Origin: CAZTHM01 sp041946825
GTDB taxonomy: Bacteria > Acidobacteriota > Terriglobia > UBA7540
DNA length: 64,000 nt
Assembly: GCA_041946825.1 (NCBI GenBank)
Contig: JBHGBD010000023.1
Span: 9,835-73,834 of the forward strand
Direction: 5' to 3'
Shown: positions 27,241 through 34,911 of the stretch, piece after piece
Numbering within the stretch: position 1 is the first letter of the stretch
How the letters are laid out: each line of letters begins with the position of its first letter
Notes under the pieces: model-generated
What the model was told of the DNA's origin: nothing
Databases searched by the model: none
The model's input: only the letters and a program-made list of their open reading frames with translations
Position numbers and translations under genes: made by a program

Positions 27241-27417
27241 CTACACCTGATCTTGGGTCTTGTAGTCGCAGGCCTCGCGGCAGTCGATGCAATAGTATTG
27301 CCCGTCCTCGGTAAGCCGCACGCCGTAGTCGGATTGACACAGGGCGCAGTATTTGTGGCAGGTGCAGCGCTCCTCCGTCTGATCGCAAACCGCGCACTTA
27401 AACTCTTTCCAAGCCAT
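27241..27417 (-). CDS. Small Cys-rich, probable zinc-binding protein
   Basis: A 58-residue frame starts at ATG 27417 and ends at TAG 27241-27243. It contains nine cysteines, arranged as CAVC (8-11), CTCHKYC (18-24), CALC (24-27), CIDC (43-46) and Cys50. The paired CxxC knuckles strongly suggest one or two zinc ribbons. The high cysteine count with regular spacing is hard to obtain by chance and supports a real gene. I do not recognise the family. It is monocistronic between the rsbW-like gene and gcvT. Confidence 0.6.
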   Translation of the reverse strand: MAWKEFKCAVCDQTEERCTCHKYCALCQSDYGVRLTEDGQYYCIDCREACDYKTQDQV

Positions 27418-27595
27418 CGGCTTGATGCCTCATTTAGGTTTGAAAGCTGGCACCACTCTCTCCTTGCCCATTCTGGAACAGGGCCAGAGCAAAATCAATG
27501 AGGAGTCGTAAGTTGCCTGTGACGGCTTTCTGCGACCGAGCCGTTTGACCAGGAACAGACGATAGACCACTTTGTCCGTCGCTGGCTTCGTTGCC

Positions 27596-27625
27596 TTGAC
27601 CCCTTCGCGTTGCCTGTGCTAGCTT
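27596..27625 (+). promoter_or_regulatory. Sigma-70-type promoter for the glycine cleavage operon
   Basis: TTGACC (27596-27601) and TAGCTT (27620-27625) are separated by 18 nt, with a GTGC extension before the -10. Transcription would begin near 27632, about 30 nt before the proposed gcvT start. There is no glycine-riboswitch-like structure in this leader. Confidence 0.5.
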
Positions 27626-27664
27626 GGCTGTTCTTGATTGCATCGCCCTTATGCGAGGGATTTC

Positions 27665-28774
27665 TTGCCCCCATCAACGGGAGTGGGATTAAAGCGGACG
27701 GCACTCTATGCCGTCCATAAATCGGCGGGCGCGCGGCTGGTGGAATTCGGCGGCTGGGAAATGCCGGTCGAATACGCGGGAATTACGCAGGAGCACGTTG
27801 CTGTCCGCACGCATGCCGGCTTGTTCGATGTCAGCCATATGGGCGAGATTGACGTCCAAGGGAGCCAGGCCCTGGATCTGCTGCAGTATGTGACTTCGAA
27901 CGATGTTTCGCGGCTCAAGGATTTCCAGGCGCAGTATTCCGCCCTGATGTACCCCCAAGGCAGTGCCGTCGACGATTGCCTGGTGCATCGCTTCGCCGCC
28001 AACCACTACTTCCTCTGCGTCAATGCTGCCAATACCGATAAAGATTTCGATTGGATCTCCCAGCACAACAAATTCGACGCCACAGTGCAGAACGTTTCTT
28101 CGGAATACTCGCAAGTGGCGCTGCAAGGGCCGAAGTCAGAGAAAATTCTGGCCAAGCTGACCAGGGTCGACTTGCCATCGTTACGTTACTACTGGTTCCG
28201 GCCGGCGAATTGCTGCGGAGTGGAAGGGTTGCTGGCGCGCACGGGGTATACCGGTGAGGACGGCTTCGAGTTCTACTTCACTCCCGCAGAATCCGAGCGT
28301 GTTTGGCACGAGCTACTTGAGGCGGGCAAGGCTGAAGGCTTGGTTCCTGTTGGCCTCGGCGCGCGCAACACGCTCCGCCTCGAGGCGGCTTATCCGCTCT
28401 ACGGCCACGAACTGGACGAGCACACAACTCTTCTCGAAGCCAACCTGGGCTGGATCTGCAAGCTCGAAAAAGGCTGTTTTCTTGGGCGCGACGTTCTCCT
28501 GAAGCAGCGGCAGGAAGGGACGGGGAAGAAGCTGATCGGGTTCGAAATGGCCGAGCGCGGCATCGGCCGCGACGGCTACAATGTTCATATGGACGGCCAA
28601 GTCGTCGGAAAGGTCACGAGCGGCTCGCCTGCGCCGTTCCTGGAAAAGAATATCGGGCTGGCATACATCCCGCCGGGATTCGCCCAGCCTGGCCGCGACA
28701 TCCAGATCGAAATCCGCGGCAAACTCATCAACGCGCGCCAGGTGCCGCTGCCGTTCTACAAGCGTCAGAAGTAG
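27665..28774 (+). CDS. gcvT: Aminomethyltransferase (glycine cleavage T protein)
   Basis: The protein has about 369 residues and takes the aminomethyl group from lipoylated GcvH and forms 5,10-methylene-THF. Family motifs are present: LYAVHKSAGARLVEFGGWEMPV near the N-terminus, FDVSHMGEI, the folate-site sequence RTGYTGEDGFE, and RLEAAYPLYGHE. There is no ATG start. TTG 27665 has an AGGGA ribosome site 4 nt upstream; TTG 27638 and GTG 27683 are alternatives, and family alignment favours the short forms. It is the first gene of gcvT-gcvH-gcvPA-gcvPB. Confidence 0.9.
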   Translation: MPPSTGVGLKRTALYAVHKSAGARLVEFGGWEMPVEYAGITQEHVAVRTHAGLFDVSHMGEIDVQGSQALDLLQYVTSNDVSRLKDFQAQYSALMYPQGSAVDDCLVHRFAANHYFLCVNAANTDKDFDWISQHNKFDATVQNVSSEYSQVALQGPKSEKILAKLTRVDLPSLRYYWFRPANCCGVEGLLARTGYTGEDGFEFYFTPAESERVWHELLEAGKAEGLVPVGLGARNTLRLEAAYPLYGHELDEHTTLLEANLGWICKLEKGCFLGRDVLLKQRQEGTGKKLIGFEMAERGIGRDGYNVHMDGQVVGKVTSGSPAPFLEKNIGLAYIPPGFAQPGRDIQIEIRGKLINARQVPLPFYKRQK

Positions 28775-28794
28775 GGACACCCCGAGGGGTGTCC
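28775..28794. repeat. Perfect 9-bp palindromic hairpin between gcvT and gcvH
   Basis: GGACACCCC and GGGGTGTCC face each other across two bases, starting one base after the gcvT stop. There is no T-run, so it is more likely an mRNA-stability or REP-like element than a strong terminator. Expression of gcvH and the P-protein genes downstream must continue past it or start anew. Confidence 0.6.
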
Positions 28795-28830
28795 TCGCAC
28801 GGTCATAATCAGATAGGAGCAACCGCCATC

Positions 28831-29220
28831 ATGTATCCTCCTGAACTTCTCTACACCAAAGAGCACGAGTGGATTCGCGTGGATGAGAATGTTGGTACCA
28901 TCGGCATCACCGATTACGCGCAAAAGGAATTGGGCGATATCGTCTTTGTGGAACTGCCCAAGGTGGGCGATCATGTGACGGCAAACGAATCCTTCGGAAC
29001 GGTTGAATCGGTAAAAGCGGTTTCGGAAATCTATTCACCGGTCACGGGCGAAGTGACCGCCACTAATCCCAAGACTCAATCCAGTCCGGAAATCCTCAAC
29101 ACCGATCCCCACGGCGACGGCTGGCTGATCGAAGTGCGGCTTAATGACCGCCGCGAAATAGAACACCTCATGACCGCCGACGACTACGAGGCCTATATCA
29201 AAGAAAAGAAGGGCGAGTAA
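28831..29220 (+). CDS. gcvH: Glycine cleavage H protein (lipoyl carrier)
   Basis: The 129-residue carrier protein has its lipoyl-attachment lysine at Lys62 in FGTVESVKAVSE, the expected sequence around the modified residue, and starts with YTKEHEWI as in the family. It shuttles the methylamine group from the P protein to GcvT. ATG 28831 is preceded by an AGGAG site; the open frame upstream to 28789 includes the hairpin tail and is not coding. Its stop overlaps the gcvPA start (TAATG). Confidence 0.95.
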   Translation: MYPPELLYTKEHEWIRVDENVGTIGITDYAQKELGDIVFVELPKVGDHVTANESFGTVESVKAVSEIYSPVTGEVTATNPKTQSSPEILNTDPHGDGWLIEVRLNDRREIEHLMTADDYEAYIKEKKGE

Positions 29221-30617
29221 TGCGCTATCTTCCCAACTCCCCGGCCGATCGGGCTGCCATGCTCGAGGCCACGGGGCGTCGCCTGATTGACGAACTTTTC
29301 TCACAAATTCCCGAGACGTTAAAACTGAAGACCCGGCTCAACCTCCCCGGACCGCTCTCCGAACCTGAGATCCTGGAGTTCTTCGACGAAGCTTCGAAGC
29401 AGAGCAGCCGCGATTACGTTTCACTGCTCGGCGCAGGCGCATATTCGCACCACCGCCCCGTCGCCATCGACGCCCTGATTTCGCGTGGTGAATTCTTCAC
29501 GGCCTACACGCCCTACCAGGCAGAAATCGCCCAGGGCACTCTCCAAGCCATGTTTGAGTTTCAGACCCTGATGGCGCAACTCACGGGGATGGATGTCGCC
29601 AATGCGTCGCTCTACGACGGCTCGACCGCCACCACCGAGGCGGTCATGATGGCGCTGCGCATCACTCGTCGCGAACGCATTTTAGTGGCGAGCACCGTCC
29701 ACCCTGAGTACCGCCAGGTCCTCGACACCTACGTTCGCCACCAGGGCATCGAAGTGGTCGAGGCAGGTTACTCGCCCGGCGGCCAGGTCGACCTGGCAAA
29801 GCTTGATGCGGGTCTGCAGAAAGAAACCGCCGCCGTCGTACTTCAGTCGCCGAATTTCCTTGGCTGCCTCGAACCGGTGCGTGAAATCGCCGCGCTTGCC
29901 CATAAGCATAGCTCCTTGTTGATCGTCGCAATCACCGAACCTCTTTCACTGGGAATCATCCAGCCACCCGGCGACGCCGACATCGTTTGCGGCGACGCGC
30001 AATCGTTCGGGGTGCCGGTGGCGTTCGGCGGGCCCTACGTCGGATTCCTCGCCAGTCACGAAAAGTTCGTTCGACAGATGCCTGGCCGTCTGGTGGGCCA
30101 GGCGCAGGATACCGAGGGTCGGCGCGGCTTTGTCCTCACACTCGCCACGCGCGAACAGCACATTCGTCGCGAGAAGGCGACGTCGAACATCTGCACCAAC
30201 CAGTCTCTCTGCGCCCTGGCGGCGACAATCTACCTCTGCCTCCTCGGCAAGCGCGGATTGAGAGCTCTGGCTGAGCGCAATCTCGCCAAGGCTCATTATG
30301 CCGCCCACCAGCTTCGAGAAATCCCGGGGACCACGATGCCCTTCACCGCACCGCACTTCAATGAATTCGTCGTTAAGACGCCGGGCAACGCGGAAGAACT
30401 TCTGACCACGCTAAGGGAAGAAAAGATTCTCGGCGGCCTGAATCTCGGGAGGTACTATCCCGAACTCGCGGACCATCTGCTGGTCTGTACAACGGAAACT
30501 GTCAGCAAGGAAGCGATTGACCGGATGGCGAGAGTCTATCGCCGCTTCGGCAAGCGCGCGAACTCTTCCACTCCCGCCGCGGAACTCCATTCAGCCTCCG
30601 CGGGGCGGGATCGCTAA
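29220..30617 (+). CDS. gcvPA: Glycine dehydrogenase (decarboxylating) subunit 1
   Basis: The 465-residue N-terminal half of the split P protein lacks the PLP lysine but forms the heterotetramer with subunit 2. Typical sequence stretches include RYLPNS at the start, GAGAYSHHRPVA, YTPYQAEIAQGTLQAMFEFQT, and DAQSFGVPVAFGGPYVGF. Its ATG overlaps the gcvH stop, and gcvPB follows after 3 nt. The split arrangement, in contrast to the single-chain GcvP of enterobacteria, is common in Firmicutes, thermophiles and several other phyla including Acidobacteriota. Confidence 0.95.
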   Translation: MRYLPNSPADRAAMLEATGRRLIDELFSQIPETLKLKTRLNLPGPLSEPEILEFFDEASKQSSRDYVSLLGAGAYSHHRPVAIDALISRGEFFTAYTPYQAEIAQGTLQAMFEFQTLMAQLTGMDVANASLYDGSTATTEAVMMALRITRRERILVASTVHPEYRQVLDTYVRHQGIEVVEAGYSPGGQVDLAKLDAGLQKETAAVVLQSPNFLGCLEPVREIAALAHKHSSLLIVAITEPLSLGIIQPPGDADIVCGDAQSFGVPVAFGGPYVGFLASHEKFVRQMPGRLVGQAQDTEGRRGFVLTLATREQHIRREKATSNICTNQSLCALAATIYLCLLGKRGLRALAERNLAKAHYAAHQLREIPGTTMPFTAPHFNEFVVKTPGNAEELLTTLREEKILGGLNLGRYYPELADHLLVCTTETVSKEAIDRMARVYRRFGKRANSSTPAAELHSASAGRDR

Positions 30618-30620
30618 GCC

Positions 30621-32105
30621 ATGGAAAACCGCATTCGCCATGCCCGACCGCATGTTACACGCAACGAAGATCTGATCTTCGAGCGGACTTCTCCCGGAAA
30701 GTCGGGAGTTGATCTGCCCTCGCTCGACGTCCCTGCTGTTGCGGGGAAAGACGTACTGGGAGAGTTTCACCGGCAGGACATCGAAGGCTTTCCGGAAGTC
30801 TCGGAACTGGACGTGATCCGCCACTTCACGCGCCTCTCGACGTGGAATTACGGTGTGGACACGGGCCTCTATCCCCTGGGCTCCTGCACGATGAAATACA
30901 ACCCGCGCATCAACGAAGTCGTGGCGCGCCTCGAGGGTCTGGCGACCGACCATCCCTACACGCCCGAACCGCTCGCGCAAGGGTGTCTGCGGGTTCTTTA
31001 CGAGACGGCGCGCTGCCTGGCGGAGATCACCGGCATGGATGCCGTCTCGCTCCAGCCCGCCGCCGGCGCGCAGGGCGAATTAACCGGCATCCTGACGATC
31101 CGCGCCTGCCTGGCCGAGCGCGGAAACCCCCGCAAGTACATTCTGGTCCCCGACTCCGCGCACGGAACGAATCCCGCCAGCGTCACGATTTCCGGGTATG
31201 AAGTCAGGAACGTCAAGTCGAATGTGCAGGGGTGCGTCGATCTCGCCGAGCTCGACCGTGCCATGACCGGCGAAGTAGCGGGATTAATGCTCACCAATCC
31301 CAACACGCTGGGTGTGTTCGAAGCGCAGATTCGCGAAATCGCCGAGCTCGTTCACGCGCGCGGAGGCCTGGTTTACATGGACGGCGCCAACATGAACGCA
31401 CTGGTGGGCATCACGCAGCCCGCAGCCTTTGGCGTGGATGTGATGCACTTGAACCTGCACAAGACGTTCACGACACCTCACGGCGGCGGGGGGCCAGGCT
31501 CTGGGCCGGTAGCGGTCAGGAAATTCCTCGAGCCGTATCTGCCCACGCCCACCGTCGAGAAAGCCGCGGATGGCGCCTATCGCCTCAACTACGATCGCCC
31601 CAAATCCATCGGGCGCGTGCGCAGCTTCTATGGCAATTTCGGAATGGCCGTGCGCGCCCTGGCGTATATCCTCGCCAACGGCTTCGAAGGCTTGAAACAA
31701 ACGACCGAAGACGCGGTGCTGACCGCCAACTATGTGCGCAAGCAGCTGGAAGATGTTTTCGACCTACCCTACGACGCGCCCTCGATGCATGAGTGTGTTT
31801 TCTCCGACAAGCGCCAGGCGGCGCGCGGTGTCCGTACCATGGACATCGCCAAGCGCCTGATCGATTATGGATTCCATCCTTACACTACTGCGTTTCCGCT
31901 CATCGTCTCGGGCGCGCTGATGATCGAACCCACCGAAAGCGCCGGCAAGAAAGAACTCGACGAGTTCATCGAGGCGATGCGATCGGTAGCTCAAGAGGTC
32001 GAAGAAGATCCGCAGTTCGTCCTCAAGGCGCCTTACTCGACGCGCATCACCCGCCTCGACGAAGCCTCCGCCGCGCGCAAACCTATCTTGCGCTGGAAAC
32101 CCTGA
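30621..32105 (+). CDS. gcvPB: Glycine dehydrogenase (decarboxylating) subunit 2
   Basis: The 494-residue catalytic half of the P protein contains the PLP-binding lysine, Lys281, in HLNLHKTFTTPHGGGGPG. Other conserved features are GVDTGLYPLGSCTMKYNP, LQPAAGAQGE, and GANMNA. It decarboxylates glycine and passes the methylamine group to GcvH. It is the last gene of the operon; the lipoamide dehydrogenase (L protein) is not encoded in this window. Confidence 0.95.
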   Translation: MENRIRHARPHVTRNEDLIFERTSPGKSGVDLPSLDVPAVAGKDVLGEFHRQDIEGFPEVSELDVIRHFTRLSTWNYGVDTGLYPLGSCTMKYNPRINEVVARLEGLATDHPYTPEPLAQGCLRVLYETARCLAEITGMDAVSLQPAAGAQGELTGILTIRACLAERGNPRKYILVPDSAHGTNPASVTISGYEVRNVKSNVQGCVDLAELDRAMTGEVAGLMLTNPNTLGVFEAQIREIAELVHARGGLVYMDGANMNALVGITQPAAFGVDVMHLNLHKTFTTPHGGGGPGSGPVAVRKFLEPYLPTPTVEKAADGAYRLNYDRPKSIGRVRSFYGNFGMAVRALAYILANGFEGLKQTTEDAVLTANYVRKQLEDVFDLPYDAPSMHECVFSDKRQAARGVRTMDIAKRLIDYGFHPYTTAFPLIVSGALMIEPTESAGKKELDEFIEAMRSVAQEVEEDPQFVLKAPYSTRITRLDEASAARKPILRWKP

Positions 32106-32111
32106 ACTTTC

Positions 32112-32132
32112 GCGCCGGTCTATGGCCGGTGC
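32112..32132. terminator. Hairpin downstream of gcvPB
   Basis: Bases 32112-32120 and 32124-32132 pair over 9 bp (two G-T wobbles) around a 3-nt loop, 6 nt after the gcvPB stop and in a convergent region with the MBL gene. There is no clear T-run, so it is a weak terminator candidate or another REP-like palindrome. Confidence 0.4.
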
Positions 32133-32187
32133 ATTCCTCTCGCGTTCGACCGAACATCGGCAGTCTCTGAGCGGCACTCCAGGAATG

Positions 32188-32916
32188 CTACTTCTGCCGA
32201 CCGAAGACTTCTCGAAAAGCGACATGCAAATCATCGAGCGCGCGGGCGCAGTCGCCCGTGAAACTCGAGCCGTGCATGATGGCGAGAGTTTTCGGTTGCA
32301 GCGCCGCCAGCTTCTGCAGATTTTGCTCCGTGAGCGGCGTGTAGGGCACGTAATCCGCCAGGATTCCCGCCTGGTATTCCTTCATCGCCTGATAAGAGCG
32401 GCCCACTACATCGGAGGATACCAGCGGGTCGACATCGCCGGTCTGATGGAAGAGGTCCGAGCAGAGCAGCGTCTTCTGCGTTTCCTCGAAGAGCACGCCG
32501 GCGTCCCAGCCGTGCGGCAGATGCGGGGTCTGGCAGTAGCGGAAGCGGTACTTGCCGGTCGTAAAGGTCTCGCCGTCGGCGAGCGCGCGCGCCTCGCGCC
32601 CGATGAAATCGTTGACCGTGACGAGGGCGCCTACCTGGTTGCAAACTACGTCAGCCTTGGGCGCCGCGGCCAGCCACTCGTTGAGCGAGCCACACTCGTC
32701 CGACTCGAAGTGGCTGAAGCTGATGTGGCTCAAGTCCGCAACGTTGATGAGTTTCGAAACCGCCTCGCGAATTTCCGCGTGCATCCCGCGCAGGCCGGTG
32801 TGGAACAGCAGCGGCTCGTCGTCCTTGATCAAGAAGTGATTGAACTGCAGATTTCCCCACTGAGCGTAAATTGAAATGCGGTAAACGTCCGAGGCGATTT
32901 CGGTCGTCTTGGCCAT
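32188..32916 (-). CDS. Metallo-beta-lactamase-fold diiron protein (ODP/FprA-like)
   Basis: The 242-residue single-domain protein has the metal-site motif H-x-E-x-D-E (His69, Glu71, Asp73, Glu74 in SHFESDE), which is the Glu-containing variant seen in flavodiiron proteins and oxygen-binding diiron proteins rather than the H-x-H-x-D-H of hydrolases. It lacks the flavodoxin domain of FprA/Rd-oxygen reductases, so it may sense or bind O2 or NO, or act with a separate partner. A TGTAAC-N13-GTTACR dyad lies 67 nt upstream of the start, a motif shared with the DinB/sigma intergenic region. Confidence 0.85.
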   Translation of the reverse strand: MAKTTEIASDVYRISIYAQWGNLQFNHFLIKDDEPLLFHTGLRGMHAEIREAVSKLINVADLSHISFSHFESDECGSLNEWLAAAPKADVVCNQVGALVTVNDFIGREARALADGETFTTGKYRFRYCQTPHLPHGWDAGVLFEETQKTLLCSDLFHQTGDVDPLVSSDVVGRSYQAMKEYQAGILADYVPYTPLTEQNLQKLAALQPKTLAIMHGSSFTGDCARALDDLHVAFREVFGRQK

Positions 32917-32982
32917 GCTTCACTCCTCCTTGTTTGTCGCGGACCGTCTTGGAGGCTACTGTCCGCGATTCATACATGAATG

Positions 32983-33007
32983 TGTAACGAGCCACCCCTC
33001 CGTTACG
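32983..33007. promoter_or_regulatory. TGTAAC-N13-GTTACG dyad (copy 1)
   Basis: TGTAAC at 32983-32988 and GTTACG at 33002-33007 face each other with a 13-nt spacer, preceded by ATG-type sequence as in copy 2. It sits upstream of the MBL gene. The spacer also matches copy 2 at most positions (A/G-AGC-A/C-ACC-C/T-C/T-TCC), which argues against chance. Confidence 0.6.
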
Positions 33008-33076
33008 GATAAACGCCAATCATCGACCACCTGTTTGCCCTGCTTCGCACCGATCCGCGCTTCGTGTGGTTCGGTA

Positions 33077-33580
33077 TCATTGCCACTGAGCGTCGGCGGT
33101 AGGCCCGTAAATCCCCGGAACCTTGCCACCCATCGAGCGCAAATAGGTACTGAGCTGGCCGCGGTGGTGGACCGAATGCTTGACCGCCATCGCGAGAAAG
33201 TTGACTCTCGGCGCCTTCATCTTCCCGAACATGTCGATGACGCTGGCCAGTTTCTCGCCGGACATGGAGCGTACGCGATCCAGTGCCGCCGGCACTTTCT
33301 CTTTGTACCGGACGATGGCGTCGGCCGGGTTCATGATGCCGCAGGTGTCGGAATCGTCTGGTGGGGGGATAAATGCGCCGTTCGCGATGCAGTTCAGTAG
33401 CCACTCATCCTCCAGTGTGATGTGCCGTAGCAACCCCAGGCCGGTCTTAGACTTCGCGTCCGGTCGGTAGTCAAGATGGTTGCCGGGGACCGACTGGAAG
33501 ACGCGCAGGGTCGACTGCATTTCGCTTTCGAAATCGGCGATCAGGAACTCAGTTATAGTCTTGGCTTCTTTGGGATCCAT
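33077..33580 (-). CDS. DinB-family (YfiT-like) four-helix metal-binding protein
   Basis: The 167-residue DinB-superfamily protein has metal-ligand histidines His53 (LLRHIT) and His135/His139 (KHSVHHRGQ), the H-x82-H-x3-H arrangement of the family. DinB proteins are often thiol-dependent transferases or have unknown stress roles; they are unrelated to DinB polymerase IV. It is transcribed divergently from the ECF sigma gene, and copy 2 of the dyad lies between them. Confidence 0.82.
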   Translation of the reverse strand: MDPKEAKTITEFLIADFESEMQSTLRVFQSVPGNHLDYRPDAKSKTGLGLLRHITLEDEWLLNCIANGAFIPPPDDSDTCGIMNPADAIVRYKEKVPAALDRVRSMSGEKLASVIDMFGKMKAPRVNFLAMAVKHSVHHRGQLSTYLRSMGGKVPGIYGPTADAQWQ

Positions 33581-33667
33581 GGGATGCTCCTTAATTTGTC
33601 TGATTCTTTATTCTTCTTCCCCGTGAGCGGACCGCCTTGTGTACAATTGCCCGCTGATACTCCGATG

Positions 33668-33692
33668 TGTAACAAGCAACCTTTCCGTTACA
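33668..33692. promoter_or_regulatory. TGTAAC-N13-GTTACA dyad (copy 2) between the DinB and sigma genes
   Basis: TGTAAC at 33668-33673 and GTTACA at 33687-33692 are a perfect inverted pair. The right half ends 16 nt before the sigma ATG at 33709, with an AAAGG ribosome site between, so it could be the promoter of an autoregulated ECF gene. Read on the other strand it faces the DinB gene 88 nt away. It can be read either as an operator dyad or as -35/-10 elements of ECF type with a short 12-13 nt spacer. Confidence 0.6.
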
Positions 33693-33708
33693 CATTAAAG
33701 GTGTGTGG

Positions 33709-34254
33709 ATGCAGATTGAGGTGAATGACGCGGAACTCGCCCGGCAAATCGGCTCTGGGGATGACCGCGAAGCCGAGGCCGAACTCTTCCGCCGGATGGC
33801 GCCGCGGATTCGCCTCTACGGCCTGCGCCACTTGCGGGACGAACACGCCGCGGACGACCTGACCCAGCAGGTTCTCGTCACAACCCTCACGGCCTTGCGC
33901 GCCAGCCGCCTCCGTGACCCGGAGAAGCTCGCGTCGTTCGTGCTAGGGATCTGTCGGATGACGGTGCTCGATCTGCGCCGCGGTGCGCAACGGAAAGAAC
34001 GCCTGCTCGAACAGTTTGGAGCAGACCTGGAGCCACAGGCGCAGCCCATGATGCCGTGGCTCGATCATGACCAGATTCAGCGCTGCGTGCAGGGCCTAAA
34101 CGAGCGCGAACGCACGGTGATTGTCATGACCTTCTATGACGAGCAGAGCGGCGCGGATGTCGCCGGTTTCCTGGGTGTCTCTGAAGCCAACGTAAGGGTG
34201 ATTCGCCATCGGGCGATTCACCAACTGCGTAAATGCATGGGGGTTGGAGTATGA
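33709..34254 (+). CDS. ECF-type RNA polymerase sigma factor
   Basis: The 181-residue protein has region 2 (LRDEHAADDLTQQVLVTTL) and region 4 (LNERERTVIVMTFYDEQSGADVAGFLGVSEANVRVIRHRA helix-turn-helix in outline). ATG 33709 fits an AAAGG site 7 nt upstream; a GTG two codons earlier lies too close to it. The stop overlaps the start of the anti-sigma gene (ATGA). It is probably autoregulated through the dyad just upstream. Confidence 0.88.
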   Translation: MQIEVNDAELARQIGSGDDREAEAELFRRMAPRIRLYGLRHLRDEHAADDLTQQVLVTTLTALRASRLRDPEKLASFVLGICRMTVLDLRRGAQRKERLLEQFGADLEPQAQPMMPWLDHDQIQRCVQGLNERERTVIVMTFYDEQSGADVAGFLGVSEANVRVIRHRAIHQLRKCMGVGV

Positions 34255-34868
34255 AGATTGAAGACGACAATAACCCCGCAAATTGCTCGAGTCCCATTGA
34301 CGCCGCCGTCCTAGCGGACTATTGGCTTGCAGCGCTTCCCCAGTCGGATGAAGCAGCCATTGAGGAACATCTGCTTGAGTGCGACCGGTGCGGCGCGACG
34401 CTGCGCGAAGTGATTGTGCTTGCCGATGCCATCCGCAACCTGGCGCGCGAAGGAAGCCTGCGAATGGTGGTGAGCGATCTATTCCTTCAGCGTGCCGCGG
34501 AAGCGGGCCTGCGGGTCCGCGAGTACGCTCCTCCACCAAGCGGCAGTGTCCAATGCACAGTGACCGCCGAAGACGACCTTCTCATAGGGCGCCTTGCCGC
34601 CAACCTGAGCGGGGCGAAACGTGTTGATCTCTGTATTTGTGACGAGCGCGGTATTGAACGACTCCGGCTGCGGGATATTCCCGTACGTTCCGGGGCAACG
34701 AGTGTCCTCTACCAGGAGTCGATCACCTACGCGAGAACTCTGCCGACGCACAAGATGATCGCACGTCTCATTGCTTTCGATGATGCGGGCGGCGAGCGCC
34801 TGCTCGGCGAATACACCTTCAACCACACAGCCTCCGTGCCCGGACCGGGTACGGCTGGGATGGATTAG
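34251..34868 (+). CDS. Anti-sigma factor with zf-HC2 motif and C-terminal sensor region
   Basis: The 205-residue protein has an N-terminal H-x3-C-x2-C zinc finger (EEHLLECDRC), as in the ZAS anti-sigma family, and a beta-rich C-terminal domain (about 95-195) with no recognised family. I see no transmembrane segment, so the whole protein may be cytoplasmic. Its ATG overlaps the sigma stop by 4 nt, as is normal for sigma/anti-sigma pairs. Confidence 0.8.
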   Translation: MKIEDDNNPANCSSPIDAAVLADYWLAALPQSDEAAIEEHLLECDRCGATLREVIVLADAIRNLAREGSLRMVVSDLFLQRAAEAGLRVREYAPPPSGSVQCTVTAEDDLLIGRLAANLSGAKRVDLCICDERGIERLRLRDIPVRSGATSVLYQESITYARTLPTHKMIARLIAFDDAGGERLLGEYTFNHTASVPGPGTAGMD

Positions 34869-34911
34869 ATTACCCTCCGCATCCCTCCGTGCACGGATTC
34901 AGGAGACGGCC

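Noticed and set aside
27418..27664. Glycine riboswitch before gcvT
   Set aside because: I looked for the tandem aptamer core motifs and did not find them; only a promoter-like sequence is seen.
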